Shown piece by piece: positions 1 to 12,802 of a stretch of 64,000 nt of DNA; positions within the stretch are counted from its first letter, which is position 1, and each line of letters begins with the position of its first letter. The stretch comes from Macrobrachium rosenbergii (Eukaryota > Arthropoda > Malacostraca > Decapoda > Palaemonidae). Both the position numbers and the translations under genes were made by a program. The DNA is taken from contig NC_089783.1 in NCBI RefSeq assembly GCF_040412425.1, forward strand, positions 42,541,625-42,605,624, written 5' to 3'. The notes beneath the pieces are model-generated. The model did not search any database. It saw only the letters and a list, made by a program, of their open reading frames with translations, and was not told the origin of the DNA.

Positions 1-260
1 GACGAGTTGTTGTTCAATTCCGGCTTCATCTTTTTAATAGTCAGCGAACCTGAAATCAAAAGGTCCAGTCTGTTTGAACAAAAAGACAGTACCCGAAAAT
101 CCAGGTCAGTGAAAGGATGGTCCTGTGCTAAACTGTGTTCTCTAATGGCAGAAAAGGGTGGTTTGGAAAGGGGAAACCTAGTTCTAATAGAAAGACCTCT
201 GTGTTCCAAAATTCTGTGTCTGAGCCAGCGGGAACTGGATCCCACGTATCGCAGACCACC

Positions 261-372
261 CTGCGAACAAGTGAACAAGTAAACGACACAGGAATTAATC
301 CTTTTGAGAGAGAAGCCTACTCTGCCTGTGGACCTTAATTCCTGTGTCGTTTACTCGTTCACTTGTTCGCAG
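261..372. repeat. 38-bp near-perfect inverted repeat
   Basis: Arm 261-298 (starts CTGCGAACAAGTGAACAAG) and arm 335-372 (ends GTTCACTTGTTCGCAG) are reverse complements with one mismatch, around a 36-nt loop. It lies just upstream of the (TA)n array at 413. A frame open from about 7 to 282 precedes it but is not recognised. It is probably the end of a mobile element or a snap-back insertion. Confidence 0.75.
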
Positions 373-411
373 TGTGTTCTTCTAGTCTTGGCAATATTAT
401 TCATCATTAAG

Positions 412-685
<274 letters not shown>

Positions 686-745
686 TGATCCCTTAAATTA
701 AAGACGAAATAAAACGATAGGAAATTTTCAGAAATACATACATAC

Positions 746-895
<150 letters not shown>

Positions 896-1192
896 AATTG
901 GCTGCATAATTCGGCAACTAGCTTCGTTCCTAGTTTTCTTATTATCTGTGTGTATTTGTGTTTTTTTTTTTTTTCTTATAAAACTAATATTTGACCACAC
1001 ATTTTCTATCACGAAAACCCAATTTATCTACGACTGTTTAAGGAAGACATTGAAATGCGTAGAATCCCTCAAATTTGATTCACTAATATCTGCTTTACAG
1101 ACTGTAAACACCTGTACCTGTGAAGAGGGTAATTTGAACAGTGTTATTGAATGTCTGGACTGTCTGTTATTCGCTAAACCGTACCGTGCATA

Positions 1193-4100
1193 GAAATTTG
1201 TTTAAATGTTTCTCTTTCTTAGTGAATTAACAATTTTATATGAATATTGTGACTAAAACTGACATGCACAAACTCAAGAATAACCCAAGTAAAGGACAGG
1301 AGGCGGGTACGATGGTGGATTAGATTAGGCTAGTTGACGAATAGCTTAGCCTATAACTCTTCCTTTTAATTGAAGTTGTCTAAGGTATGTTTAGAAGCTT
1401 AACAATCCCGTATATTGTAATTATTGGTTTTAGTTGATATTATTTGTTTAGTAAATCGTATCGACTGCAATTCTATTTCTTGTTTGTGATTGACAGTAGT
1501 GTCGTTATCCTGTTAGGCTTGTCTATGTAAGGCTTTCTTAGGATAATTATTTTATCCTAAACAGAGGCTAGGCTTAAGCTAGTGAAGCCTAGCTAGCCAG
1601 TTCCAATTAACGATCCATTATCTAGTTTAGTGGTGTGGTAAAATATGTTACCAACTATTTTGGGACACTAATCTGTAGCCTAGGCCAAGGTCCTCAAGTT
1701 AGGCTAAGCATTAGGCTCGGCCTACGAACCACATTTGTAAAAAGATTCGCAGCCTGAAGGTGAGATAGTGTTGTCTTAAACCCTCGGAATAGGTCCTGCT
1801 AACCAGATATATTTTAAGTAACCAAATATATTTGACTCTATCAGAAACCCTCGGCTGGTCTCAAATCTGCACTGTTGAAAGGGAAAAGGCAACCCTTTTG
1901 GCTGATCGTTTTGGCAATAGCCTAGGCTAAGCAGGACAATGGGAAGATCATTATGTCTTATTCATGTTTTTCTGAAGGTAAACTGAGTAATTTAGCCCTC
2001 TGGCACCATGAAATAATGAATTTTGTCAGGGTGGCATAACCTTTGTGCATTGTCTAGGAGCTGGAGGTGTTGACCCAAAGGGTAGCCTATTACAGGAAAT
2101 TTGTTTTTTGTTAAAGCTGCTGATTAGTCTACTTATCTTCAAAGTTGCCTGTTATTTTTAATAAGCTAGCTGGAAGGGATCTTTTGGTATTTCTTAAAGA
2201 AGTGGTAACGTTAATTTGGTAAAATTGTTCAAATTGTCCGTAATGAAGTTCATCGTGGAACTTTCGTTTTTCCAGTAGTTGTTTTTATGTTTTGATGACT
2301 GTGATATTTTATTTTTAAGAAATGCTTTGTTAGTTCATGCAACATTACCCCTTAAGCTATGTTTAACATTAATGGCATTCCCAATGAGTGAAATACAAGG
2401 ATGCATATTAACTTAACACTCCTTAACCTAACCTAACCTAAGGTACTGGGTCCTTACCTTTGGGTTCCTGGCTGTCGTTCCTTTGACGTAGTTCTCAAGC
2501 TATTGTTGGAGCTTTCTTAAATGCCAACAGGACAAGTGTGCGTCCCACCCAAGGCTCTCACCTTTGCCACAGACTGTTTGGGATATGACAGGGAGTAATA
2601 CTGTAACATCAGCTTTAGATTCTTTTGGAAGAGTGACATTCTTTTGTGAAACAGAACCACCTACCTAAGAAGTGAGTCTCCTTATTAAAGGTAAAGGTGT
2701 GTATTCTCATAGGGAACATTACAAATTCAAGATAATATGCATTTTTGTAGATATACAAAACTGAAATGTTTTAACCATTCCAGCTTTTGTCCCTGTAGCT
2801 GAGAGTAAAAGTGAAAGGCCTGTACCTCTCCCCTCACCCAGACCTACTTGCCACCATTAATTAACATTGTTGCCAAGCTTTAGTGACTGAACTAGGTTTC
2901 GCAAGAGGTTTTAATATGGTTTAAGTAGAATATGGCCATTGAAATTACAGGAATTTCTGAATTTGAGTTAAGCAGTTTACCGGTTTTATTATAGATTATT
3001 GTCATTGTTATCATAAATATTAATTTTTCCTTAGAGAATTAATATTGTGGTGGACATTGCTCTTTTTAAATTTCTTTTGGAAGTTACCATGCATTCTCAG
3101 ATGGTTAAGAAGACTATAAATTGCTCATTCAAATTTAGGCTATGCTAATTAGGCTAATCATCTGGTGTTATACAGTGCCCCTGGTGTAATGCTGATACTT
3201 GTGTAGCTTTATCAACTATTGAAGTTCTTCACAGAAGTTATTGTAATATTTTGTGGGGTAATGCCATTGACGAAAATCATATTTTGCTCCTTAACCTGAC
3301 TGTAGTTATGGCATGCCATGTAAGCATATTTAAATGTTGATCGAATTACAGTCATCTACCTTAGATAAGATTAGTTTCCTGCTATTTGGACATAAATTTG
3401 GTTAACTGGGTTTTTTATACTATTGAGTTACAAACACAATGGAACAGTGTTCAGTACTGTTCTCATTTTATTTTATCATATGTCCTGTCATTAGACGTTG
3501 TCATGGTTTTTATTCCCTCTGTTGATCTGCTTGTAAGTCTATATGTCTAGTTATCTGTCAGTCCACATGTTTTATGTTCATTATTGTGTCTGTCATTCTG
3601 AGCTTTTCATAGGACTCATCTTATGCATAATCAAGAGGAAGATCATCATGCACAGATCATATGTCTGTCTTTCTCACTTACCTTGTCCTAGTAAATCATA
3701 CACATTTGAAGGTATTAAGTCAAACTTGGTACAAGTTAGACCATCATACCGATAGGCATTAAGGGAGATTATCTGTCTGTCTGTCCTACAGTAATGTGTT
3801 TGTCACATTTATCTGGCTCCAATTATTTTTCTTTTTACCAGTGGTAGATTAAATGTGGATTTAGTGTAGAACAACCTTTTAAAACCCTTTTTTCTCCTGT
3901 GATCCACAGAAAGAACTGCATGTTGAATTGCAACCCAGAATGCCTTTGTGTAATAAATCAGACACAAACTCTTTGAAATATGTACCTTTATTTACTATTG
4001 ATGCAAGATAGATGCTTGTTTATGGAAAGAACCTATTCAATCAGATTACATGTTTCTTTATTTAGGCAGAATATATAAAAATAAAAAGGATATGTTGTGT

Positions 4101-4881
4101 ATGGAATTATAGCAAAAAAAGGCACAGTAAGCAATACTTTTTTGAAAAGTTTTGCTTTGAAGAGATGGATATGGTTGTTTGTTGGTAAGTGGTTGATTCT
4201 AGTTTGGAATGCATATCTAATGCTGTGTTGAGCCTGTTTCTGTTTTATGTTAGGAGTTATTGTAGAAAATCCTAGTTCACACAAATAAGTACAATGGTAG
4301 CAAAGTAGGAATCCACTCACCATAATCCAAAATGATGACAAATTTAGTTGCTGAAAGACATTCTTCATTGTAAATGAGCTACCAAGATGTAACAATTATT
4401 GATTCAAGTTATTGAAAATTTAAGTGATTTTATAGTGAGTTCTGGCCATTGGGATATACATCTTACATACTTTTAGAAAGTTGACCAAAAGTATTAGTAA
4501 GTTCGTATGATATGTCTGTTATGTTAATATGTTTATCTGTATTACAGAATTATTTCTTTTAGCTATTTGTTTCACTTTGTTGTATCATGTATTTCTTCAA
4601 TTTGATATTTTTTTCTTGATACAATCTTGTATGAATTTATCCCACATGTTTAATAAGAAGCTATTGTAGCTGTAGAGTTGCTCCTCGTTTGTGCTTTTTC
4701 ATTCTACTGTTGATTATTTCATTTATTTAGAAGTGCAGTGAATATAACTATATACAGTACAGGTTGCTCCCTGTAATCTAAGGTTTACATTTTTATATCT
4801 TCATTTCTTCATTGTACTGTAATGTGTATTTAGGAAATGGGACACTTGAATTTGTAATACATGTGTTGTATGTTGTTTCAG
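1193..4881. other. Upstream / 5' non-coding region of the CEP135-like gene
   Basis: No coding frame is recognisable here. 1300-1950 is rich in TAGGCT/AGCCTA words on both strands. A short CCTAA run lies at 2421-2443. The acceptor at 4881 implies at least one upstream non-coding exon, but no promoter or donor can be fixed from sequence alone. The rest is AT-rich unique sequence. Confidence 0.4.
2421..2443 (-). repeat. Short arthropod telomere-type (TTAGG)n run
   Basis: Three and a half CCTAA units in a row (CCTTAACCTAACCTAACCT and following), the complement of the TTAGG repeat typical of arthropod telomeres. It is too short to be a telomere and is an interstitial run. Confidence 0.6.
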
Positions 4882-5065
4882 GTATTCATCTGTAATGACT
4901 ACATTATCTGCTCTTGAGAGGGTGAGAAGAACCCTTGATAGCCTGGGTTACAGGGAGCCTTTACCACCCGATGGCTTGCCTTTGGTTACTAGGATTTTGG
5001 ATGATTTAATTAATGCTTCTAAAGGACTGAAGACGACTACAGAGGAATTGGCTCAAGTTAAAAAG
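4882..5065 (+). CDS. CEP135: First coding exon of a CEP135-like centriole protein (partial gene)
   Basis: The reading frame opens at ATG 4895 and runs 57 codons to a phase-0 donor after AAG 5065 (AAG|GTAATG). The exon begins after an acceptor with a pyrimidine-rich tract (TTGTTTCAG, ending 4881), so only 13 nt of 5' UTR lie in it. G at position -3 gives a fair start context. The peptide contains RRTLDSLGYREPLPPDGLPL followed by VTRILDDLINA, the arrangement seen at the N-terminus of CEP135/Bld10 and its vertebrate paralogue TSGA10 (ERxxxxRxxLDxLGYRxxL, LPLVxxLxxDL). In known family members this end begins a long coiled coil that acts at the centriole wall and cartwheel, linking SAS-6 and microtubules. 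The rest of the protein (usually over 1,000 residues) must come from exons beyond this one. None was found in the window. The family call rests on the remembered N-terminal pattern, not on a database search. The frame reads on past the donor for 16 codons to a stop, which is intronic read-through. Confidence 0.8.
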
Positions 5066-5889
5066 GTAATGAGTCTATTTTGTTCTTTCCATACAGGTTA
5101 TGAAAGTGTTTGACAATGCTCATTTTCAATATGATTCAAATGGTTAATATAGTTGACTTTTCCTTATTGCCTGAATTATGAATATGTACATACTCTCGTT
5201 GAAGCAACAGAAGGCCATTAAGAAGATTGGTACACCTTGACATAGATAAGTACAGTATTGTATTATGTTTGTACTATGGTCAAACCATTTTCATTATAGT
5301 CTTATTCTTCATTTCAAAGTAGGGACCACATACATACCCAGAAAAAAACTAGATCTTGCTACCTTAGATGGTGAGACCCCCTGCAGATAGGGTTAGAACA
5401 CAATTCTGTAATGTTTCTTATCCAGTATGAATCATTGGTTGACACTATTAAAAGCACAGTTATTTGAGATGATTCTTATGTACCGTTAAAGATAGCCGTA
5501 TCTTTGCAATGGCAGGTGTGGTCAGCATTCACAATAAAGAACAAGATTGCTTGGCTGGCCTGGATAAATGTAGTTTACCTTTCTCCTCCAGGGGTCTTGA
5601 ATGTTTTCAGTTCTCATCAGAATTCACCTAACCGCCATTAAGGGTAGTGCTCGATGCATTCGCTAGTGTGACTGTTGGCTGTTTTTCAGTGTATTGTGAC
5701 TATTTTGCTTTGTTCACTCCGGATATCTTTGACTGACATTAGGAACAAAAACATCAAGTTGAACAGGAATGATTTCTGTCTTAACAGGTTGTATTCCAAT
5801 GAATTTAATATTAAATTCCTTAAATATAGGAAGGGTAGAGAGTCAGATAATTACAGAAGCAGTTATTTGGAACAGAGCATAATCCTTTT

Positions 5890-7080
5890 TCATTAATGGC
5901 TTCTTTTAATTACCTTCTTCCCAACTCTGCCTAGACCCAAGTCTACAGCCTCTCCATCTTCTGTTCCCCCTTCAGTTCAGGAAGAGCATTTTCTGAAATC
6001 AGAGCAGGATGTTACTCTTATTCTAAAATCTGTTAAAGTTTGACTGAATTTTATTTTTGGTAACCATTCTGTATCCTGTATAGTGTGTTCTGTTTTTATG
6101 TGGTCCCCTTTGAGAGGAAAGGTTTCGATGTCTTCACCTGTCTGTGGCCTGAGCTTAGGCCTACCATGGGACAGTTGGAGGAGTCTGTTGCCAGGGAACC
6201 AGGTCGGTTTGTGGGGCAAGGTTCTGTGTCCTCTATTATCATTTTGAGAAGGGTAAGTTATCGCATCAGTTATTGATGTTGCACTTAGTAGTCTGTAATA
6301 CAATAGTTGATTGCTTATCTCTAGCACCTGATTTATGACAGGATAACAGTAATGATAATGTTAAGACTTCTGTTATAGGTTGCATTTCCAATGATGATGA
6401 TGTTCATTCTATTGTTGAGAGTATTTCATGTTTCTGTATCTCACTCTCATTCTAATCTGTGACTCCTTTTTTGCCTCATAATCTACTCCTTACACCTGTA
6501 TCATCCAGCTGTTGGTGGCCCCTCTTCTTCTGCTGCCTCCCAATATTCCTTTTCAGTCTTCTGTTTCATTAGCAGGCACCTCAATCAAGTCTAAGCTAGG
6601 TGCCATTCAGGCAGCTTTATTGATTTGTGATTTGCCTTCTGTTGGGGGCATTTGGTCTTGTGAGGTGGCTATGAATGAGTTCATGTCAGGTATCGGTGAC
6701 ACTCCACTTCCCCCTGTCCTTCCAACCATTTCCATAGCTGTTCACTTTGCTTAGTGATGTTATGTCATTGTTCTCTCACCTGTCTCCTGACGCCTCAGGT
6801 GAGGGGCAACAAGATGGTGCAAGTCCTGTGGTTTCCTCTCCCAATTTGTAAACTTTGGTTTTTTTTTTGAGGAGTTGGCTTTGTCACCCAGACTCCTTCT
6901 TTTGTCCTAGTGGATGAGGAGACCAATGGAGAGGAGTTGTCTTCTGTGTTATGGGAACTCGTTTATTACTTGGCATCTCTATCTTCAATTAGTTGAGGCG
7001 GCGGATCACTTGAGATTATGTCTCTATTGTCCTTGAAATGTTGGTGCCTGCTAAGTATGTGAAAAGACATAGGCTTTCTT
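5890..7080 (+). pseudogene. Decayed coding-like DNA, possibly retroelement ORF1/gag
   Basis: Short Ser/Pro-rich open stretches alternate in frame: PTLPRPKSTASPSSVPPSV near 5925, and around 6510-6750 a frame reading LLLLPPNIPFQSSVSLAGTS onward. Stops and frame changes separate them. The base composition is less AT-rich than the flanks. The look is of an old retroelement first ORF, but no family motif (zinc knuckle, RT) was seen, so the assignment is weak. Confidence 0.25.
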
Positions 7081-7089
7081 CTCTTCAGT

Positions 7090-7800
7090 TATGGCACCAT
7101 TTTGCCTACTGCATTACTGGTGTTTCATCTTTATGCACCATTCCGCTAAATGTACTTCTAGTTCTATACCATGATTTCTACTCTGTTAGCAGTGCTTCAC
7201 CATTCTGCTAACTGTACTACTGGTGCTTAACCACCTTACCAACTGTATTGTACTCTATTGTACTACTGGTGCCCTATCTTACTTCTTAGATTATTACAGG
7301 GACTACATCATTCTTATCATTAATAATGGTCCTCTACTTCCTGTAGTTATTGGTGTTCCACCTTTCTGCTAACTGTATTACTTTTGCTTTACCATTCTTC
7401 TTACAATATTATTGGCAGCCCACTGTTTTACTCATTCTACTAATGGACCTCTGCTTACTTGTGTGCCACCATTCTGTTAACTATTATATATGCTCCACCC
7501 TTCTACCTACTACAGGACTGGTGTTCCAGCATTGTACTAGTTGTACTTCTGGTGCTCTACCATTCTTCTTACAGTATTAATGGCATTCCACCATTCTACA
7601 AATGGTCCTCTACTTACTTTTGGTGTTCCAGGGACATCCCTGTTCTACTTGCTCTATTAATGGGTCTCTAGTTGCTTTTTTTTTTTACTGGTGTTTTACC
7701 ATTTTACTGAATATAATATAGGAATCCCAGCATTCTGCTAAATACTACTGGTGTTCCACCATTCTAACTACTGTAACACTGGTATTCCATTCTAAAAATA
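7090..7800. repeat. Degenerate minisatellite (CTGGTGTTCCACCATTCT-type)
   Basis: About 700 bp of diverged tandem units built on TACTGGTGTTCCACCATTCT and GCTAACTGTA. A higher-order copy is visible: GCTTTACCATTCTTCTTACA at 7386 recurs as GCTCTACCATTCTTCTTACA at 7554 (168 bp apart), and AATGGTCCTC at 7325 recurs at 7601. The few open frames here are by-products of the repeat. Confidence 0.7.
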
Positions 7801-8859
7801 CTTTGTTTTATATTTTTGCAAGTTCACTGATTTTAATATTGCCTAAGCTTCTCTGAAGTTGACACACCAGAGAAGTGAAAATATAAACAAATTCCAAAGT
7901 AACATTATATGTTATAAATGCCCAGCTATGTTGAGTCAGAACTTTTCTCGCCCATTAGTGCCTTAGTCTGTTGTGTGTGCATACACATATGTATGATGTT
8001 GAACAGTTTACTTACTGTGTGTTTGCTTGCCTTTCTCTTTCTCTTTATGGTTATGCTTTATAAAAATTTTTCAAATCTGGCTCATGTAAGCAGCTTTGGC
8101 ATTCTCTTTTCCATACATATTGATTTTCATACAGTGTACTTCAGCGTTTGTGTACAGTATTGTACAGTACAGAGTAATCTGCATTGTTAATAAAAATATT
8201 CAGCACTGTCTAGAGACAAATTAGGAAAATTGCCATTTCACATCTGTAGAGTTTCTTGCAATTTCTGCAAATTTCCATTATCCATGAATATAATGTGGAT
8301 AAATGAAGTGATACTGGTTATAGAAGTCCTGTTATGTTTGCAGAGTATATGCAGCAGAATATCTAGGTGTACTCCTAGTATTTCCTTTTGGCTGAGTGGA
8401 TATATAGTGATGGCCTGGCAAATCCCAGGTCAGCAGTTGAGATCTCCAAAGAGGAGCTTTGTTGCTTATCTACTGTATTTATAGGTGAGATTGCCAGTGT
8501 AAAATGCAGATGTATTCATTCTGATGCTTCTGTTTAACATAAAAAATAATTCATTTTGTTCAGTATGTAGGGCAATGAAATGTTAGATTTGGCATTTAGA
8601 ATTTCTTTTTCCATATGCAAATAATTTTTTTCTCACCAAAATTAAAATAAAAAAAGCTAAGTAACCAAGCATTTAGTTGGATCTGTTTTTTTAATCTATC
8701 AGGTAAAACAGATCTGGTGGGTTTCAGGAAAAAAAAAAAACTCATGATTATTATGCACACAAAAGTCTGAAACTAGTAGTTCAATGTTAAATGATATTGG
8801 CAGATGGTAACACCCGTTGCATGATGATTTCCTATATTGCCAGCTTTTCTTTATAAAAC
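7801..8859. other. AT-rich unique sequence, nothing recognised
   Basis: No gene, RNA or repeat family could be supported. Open frames of up to 90 codons (7918-8190, 8230-8484) show no known motif and no splice context. Confidence 0.5.
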
Positions 8860-9200
8860 TGAAGTGTTGTTAAATGCGAGTGAAAGTATAATATGAAAGT
8901 ATTAAGATACGTTGTTTGCAAACTATAAGAGGCATAAGATAAATTGAAAGGGTGAGAAATCGATGGATTAGTGCTTTTAGGTGGACCAGTCATGTGGAAA
9001 GAATGGAAGATGCCAGGTTTCTGAAGAGAGTATAATTTGGAGTTGTTAAGAGGAAGGAGGGTCAGAAGACCTAGAAAGTGCTGGATGGATGGAATGAAAG
9101 AACTTTTAGAAAGGAAGACCCCAACATCTAGGAAGCATGAGAGTGCATGCAAGTTATAAATGGCACCGTGGGTGCTGGGCGATTGACCTGCCATTGATGA
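8860..9200 (+). pseudogene. Decayed LINE reverse-transcriptase 3' end (copy 1)
   Basis: The + strand reads, with breaks, LLNASE-type sequence near 8870, then RWTSHVERMEDARFLKRV (about 8975-9030), then GRPRKCWMDGMKELLERK. This is the classic C-terminal tail of many non-LTR retrotransposon RTs (WxGHVxRMxxxR...GRPxxxWxD). In-frame stops and one break show it is dead. The 3' segment TTGACCTGCCATTGATGAGC is shared with the copy at 18.1-18.4 kb. Confidence 0.7.
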
Positions 9201-11721
9201 GCTTTTTATGCATGTGTTTGAAGTGTCTAATGTTCCAAAGTTTTCTGCACTGAGGGCTCATCCATGATTCAGCAGTTGAAGTATGTTTGATATTGTCCAT
9301 TGCTTTGTTTTTTTTTTTGAGCCATGCATGTGTGCATTTGTAGGTGCATACGTACGTATGTATTTGCGGGCATGTTTGTTGGCTGGTGACTGAAACCCAG
9401 TAGCCTACTGATATTCTTCAGAATAGTTTGAATCTCCAAAATAATAACAAAAATAGTGTGTCAGCAAAGAGTTTGTTACTTTTTGTGTGGTGCAGCATGA
9501 ATATTATAGTGCTAACATTAGTTTGATGTTAGTAATGATAACAGGGATACAGATATTCGTGACACATTATGAGGAAAATGGTGCATCGATTATTAACCAT
9601 CTCACAGGGAAAGAGACAAGATTAAACGATAACGATCAAAAAGAAGTCTGGCTGAGAAAGACGGGGTTGTATTAATGACAATCATGCAATGTTTGCTCTT
9701 ACGTCATGGAGCAGTAAAACTATTATAATGAGGATGTCGCCCGTCTGTTATCTTGGCATAAGGGCTGTTTTGTTTTAGCAGACTCACGTTTCTTATCAGG
9801 ACGAAAGTTTCCCGGGCAGAATATTGGATGAAAGGCCAGTTGTTTACCTGTGGTGTTTTACTTTCATATATTTTTGCGTCGCGCTAATGCCTGGCCTTTT
9901 TTGTGTACGCGTCAACGAAATGGCTTAAAGTGAATCCCAGGTATTATATGTGGAAAAACATTTTACATTTTTAAATGGAATAGAGGATTAAACTGTCCTA
10001 GACATGATTTTATTTCACAGTCGATTAGTTTACGATTTAACCTTTGGGGCTGAATAACCAAATTCTCAACTAGCGAAACAGTTAAAACGGGAACTTGGAA
10101 AAGGATGATTTGTAGGGAATTCGTTAGTTTTGAAGATGAATATTTATGTTGATTCCTTATCAGTAGTAAAGAACGTTTTGGAATTCATTTACAGGAACTG
10201 GTGAGACGTTTATTTTGATATGCACTTAACATCAAAAAAGTGAAATGACTACACACTTAATAAATATTAGCATTACAAATTCGAATAATATTAATTTTAT
10301 TATTTCTGGGTTCATATCTGAAGGAACTGATCCTTGTGCAAGAACAAGGAGCACGGTCCTCCTGTCTTTACAAGATATTAATCGTACTTCTTTTTGGCTG
10401 ATTTTGGTGTAACTGTTCTCTGTAAACATTTCAAGTGTCGATGACATTGCTGGTGAGGCGGCACGTGATTTCTTCCGAATACATCGAGTAGATTAATCCT
10501 GATCTTGAAATGATGAGTGTTTTGACTTCTCGGTAAAAACGGTGTTGATCCTTATTGTTGAAAAATGGATTTAATTAGGGTTAAATCTGTTTCCCTTTGT
10601 CATATCGCCGGATGGCATTGGTCTTCCATCCTATCGTACTAGCCTTGTCTTTTAGTGTTTCATATGAGGCAGCCAACACTTTCATGCCTCTTATAGGTGA
10701 TTTAATGATAAGCGTAGGCAAAGGGAATTGTTTGCTCCATCACTTATCCTGTTCCGGAACTTCTGCGGCTTATAGTTATGTCTTTCAGTGTGTGAGGCAA
10801 AGTAACAATATTTTTACTTGACATATGAAATAGGCATATCTTAATCCAACTGCTTTACGGTGGCGAAAGGCAGCGAAGAATACGGCCGCTATAGGAAACT
10901 TTTTCAACATTTATTCCTCCCTCATCGGCTGCTAATAGAGCTCGTAGTACTCTTGTGAGGACTTTAGGAGCTGTTTGTTCTTCACCTAACCTGTTCTCTT
11001 CACGCCATCCTTAAATTCTGTTGAAGACATGATGTCTGTATCTTCACATTTTGCCTTCAAGTTGTTTCAGGAGCAGTATACAGAAGTGGAATTCATGTTT
11101 CATCGGCATCGTTGAAAGTTACAAGACTGATGAGCTGGTTAGCCATGCTTGCTGTGTGCTTCATAATTCAGTTCTGTCTCAAAATTTCATCAGTAATGCT
11201 CTAAAACACAGCATCTCTTAGATAAAGCCTTCAGGAATGTAACACTTTCCATGGTAAGCTTAAAATTTACCTTGTAGGCTGTTACAGATAAGGAAAAGAA
11301 CTTTTCCTGCGCGCTATTTGTATACCTGCATACCGGACTGGCATCAGTTATTTCTAGATAAAGATTAGGACCCTTGTCCATTTTGAAACGAATAAGCACT
11401 GGAACAGAGGAATAAATACTAGGTTTCCATTGTTGATTTTTGCTTCACTTCACAAACAAAACATTGAGAAGACTAGCCTCCGGTCAGTGGTGTAATCACT
11501 TCTCAAAATACATTTCACTCAACCTTTACTTAATCTTTCCGAAACCCGTTGCCTGTCAGACCTTGTCAAAGCCCTTTCTTTCCATTTCTCCGTATTTCCT
11601 TGGTTTCTTGTGTACTATCGGATTGCAGATGGTTTATAACTTAAAACGCATTTCGTAAAATTTCACCTTACCGTTGCCTGTCAGTCATACCATTCCTTAG
11701 AATAATATCCTTAGTATCAGT
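9201..11721. other. Unique sequence, nothing recognised
   Basis: Short open frames (for example 9487-9675 and 10597-10821) have no recognisable motif and no convincing paired splice sites. Confidence 0.5.
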
Positions 11722-12105
11722 GTCTTTTATCTTCAAGCGGCGCAAAAGTGCTTTCTATACAGCCACTACAGCGTATAATCAAGGCCACCGAAAATAGATC
11801 TATCTTTCAGTGGTCTCGTTACATTGCTGTATGAGCCGCGGCCCATGAAACTTTTAACCACGGCCCGGTGGTGGCCGATCCTTTATCGTTGCCAGAGGCA
11901 CGATTATGGCTAACTTTAGCCTTAAATAAAATAAAAACTACTGAGGTTAGAGGGCTGCAATTTGGTGTGTATGATGATTGGAGGGTGGATGATGAGCATA
12001 CCAATTTGCAGCCCTCTAACCTCAGTAGTTTTTAAGCTCTGAGGGCGGGCAGAAAAAGTGCGGACTCAGAGACAAAGCCGACATAATTTTCTTTTTAAAA
12101 CAAGG
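11722..12105 (-). mobile_element. Four-hairpin repeat family, copy 1 (reverse)
   Basis: The only minus-oriented copy, and one of the more diverged. The central inverted repeat spans 11928-12033 (AAAACTACTGAGGTTAGAGG and its reverse complement). The third hairpin is at 11784-11820 (GGCCACCGAAAATAG...CTTTCAGTGGTC). The 3'-terminal hairpin is eroded (GCGGCGCAAAAGTG in place of the GCGCCGAAG stem). Confidence 0.8.
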
Positions 12106-12802
12106 AAATAGAAACAAGTAGTAAGTGTTATTTAAATCAATATTGACGAAATGTTTGAGTATTTCTTGACTACGACGCACAAGTCTTCTGTAGATAGTGT
12201 TTGTAATCATGATTTATAAGAACAAAACGGGGCATGGCCGATTGATGTATAAACCTACATTTCCATCCAACATAATGGTCTTCAGTGTCTAAATTCAGCA
12301 GAACTTTGTGGTTGAATCTGTGATCCATGCAGCCTTGTCCGTTTTTCAATCAAATTTATTAAAAAAAATCTTGCGTTGATATTCTCGCATGTTTGGTAGG
12401 CAATTGTATTACACAGACATTTGCATGTCTCGTACGTTCATATAATTTCCTGTTCTTTTTAAATGACAGTAATTATATCTTTTGATGTAACATGTTGCAA
12501 TCACCATGTACTGCTTTATTGCTCTGTGATAATATTATGTAAATTTCCTTGTTGTCCATCAAGAGCATATGAATTTTATCACCGCTGATTTGAACCTACC
12601 CGTGTATGTATTCAGTAAAATACTTGTTTTGGCCTTGCATGTATTCTGCTATGAGTCATGTGAATGGAATTGTAAGCACGCTGTTTTGTCAAGTTCTCAA
12701 ATACCTTACTATCATATCATTTGGAGTGTGTGCTGCTTGCTCGGATGTGAACGTCAGACGTTGCGTATCGACTTGCTTAATTATTACGGTCTGGCGATCA
12801 GA

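Noticed and set aside
5066..12000. Second exon of the CEP135-like gene
   Set aside because: I looked for a continuation of the coiled coil (a PYKxEN...ENNxLH type segment) after an acceptor and found none; a short exon could still have been missed.
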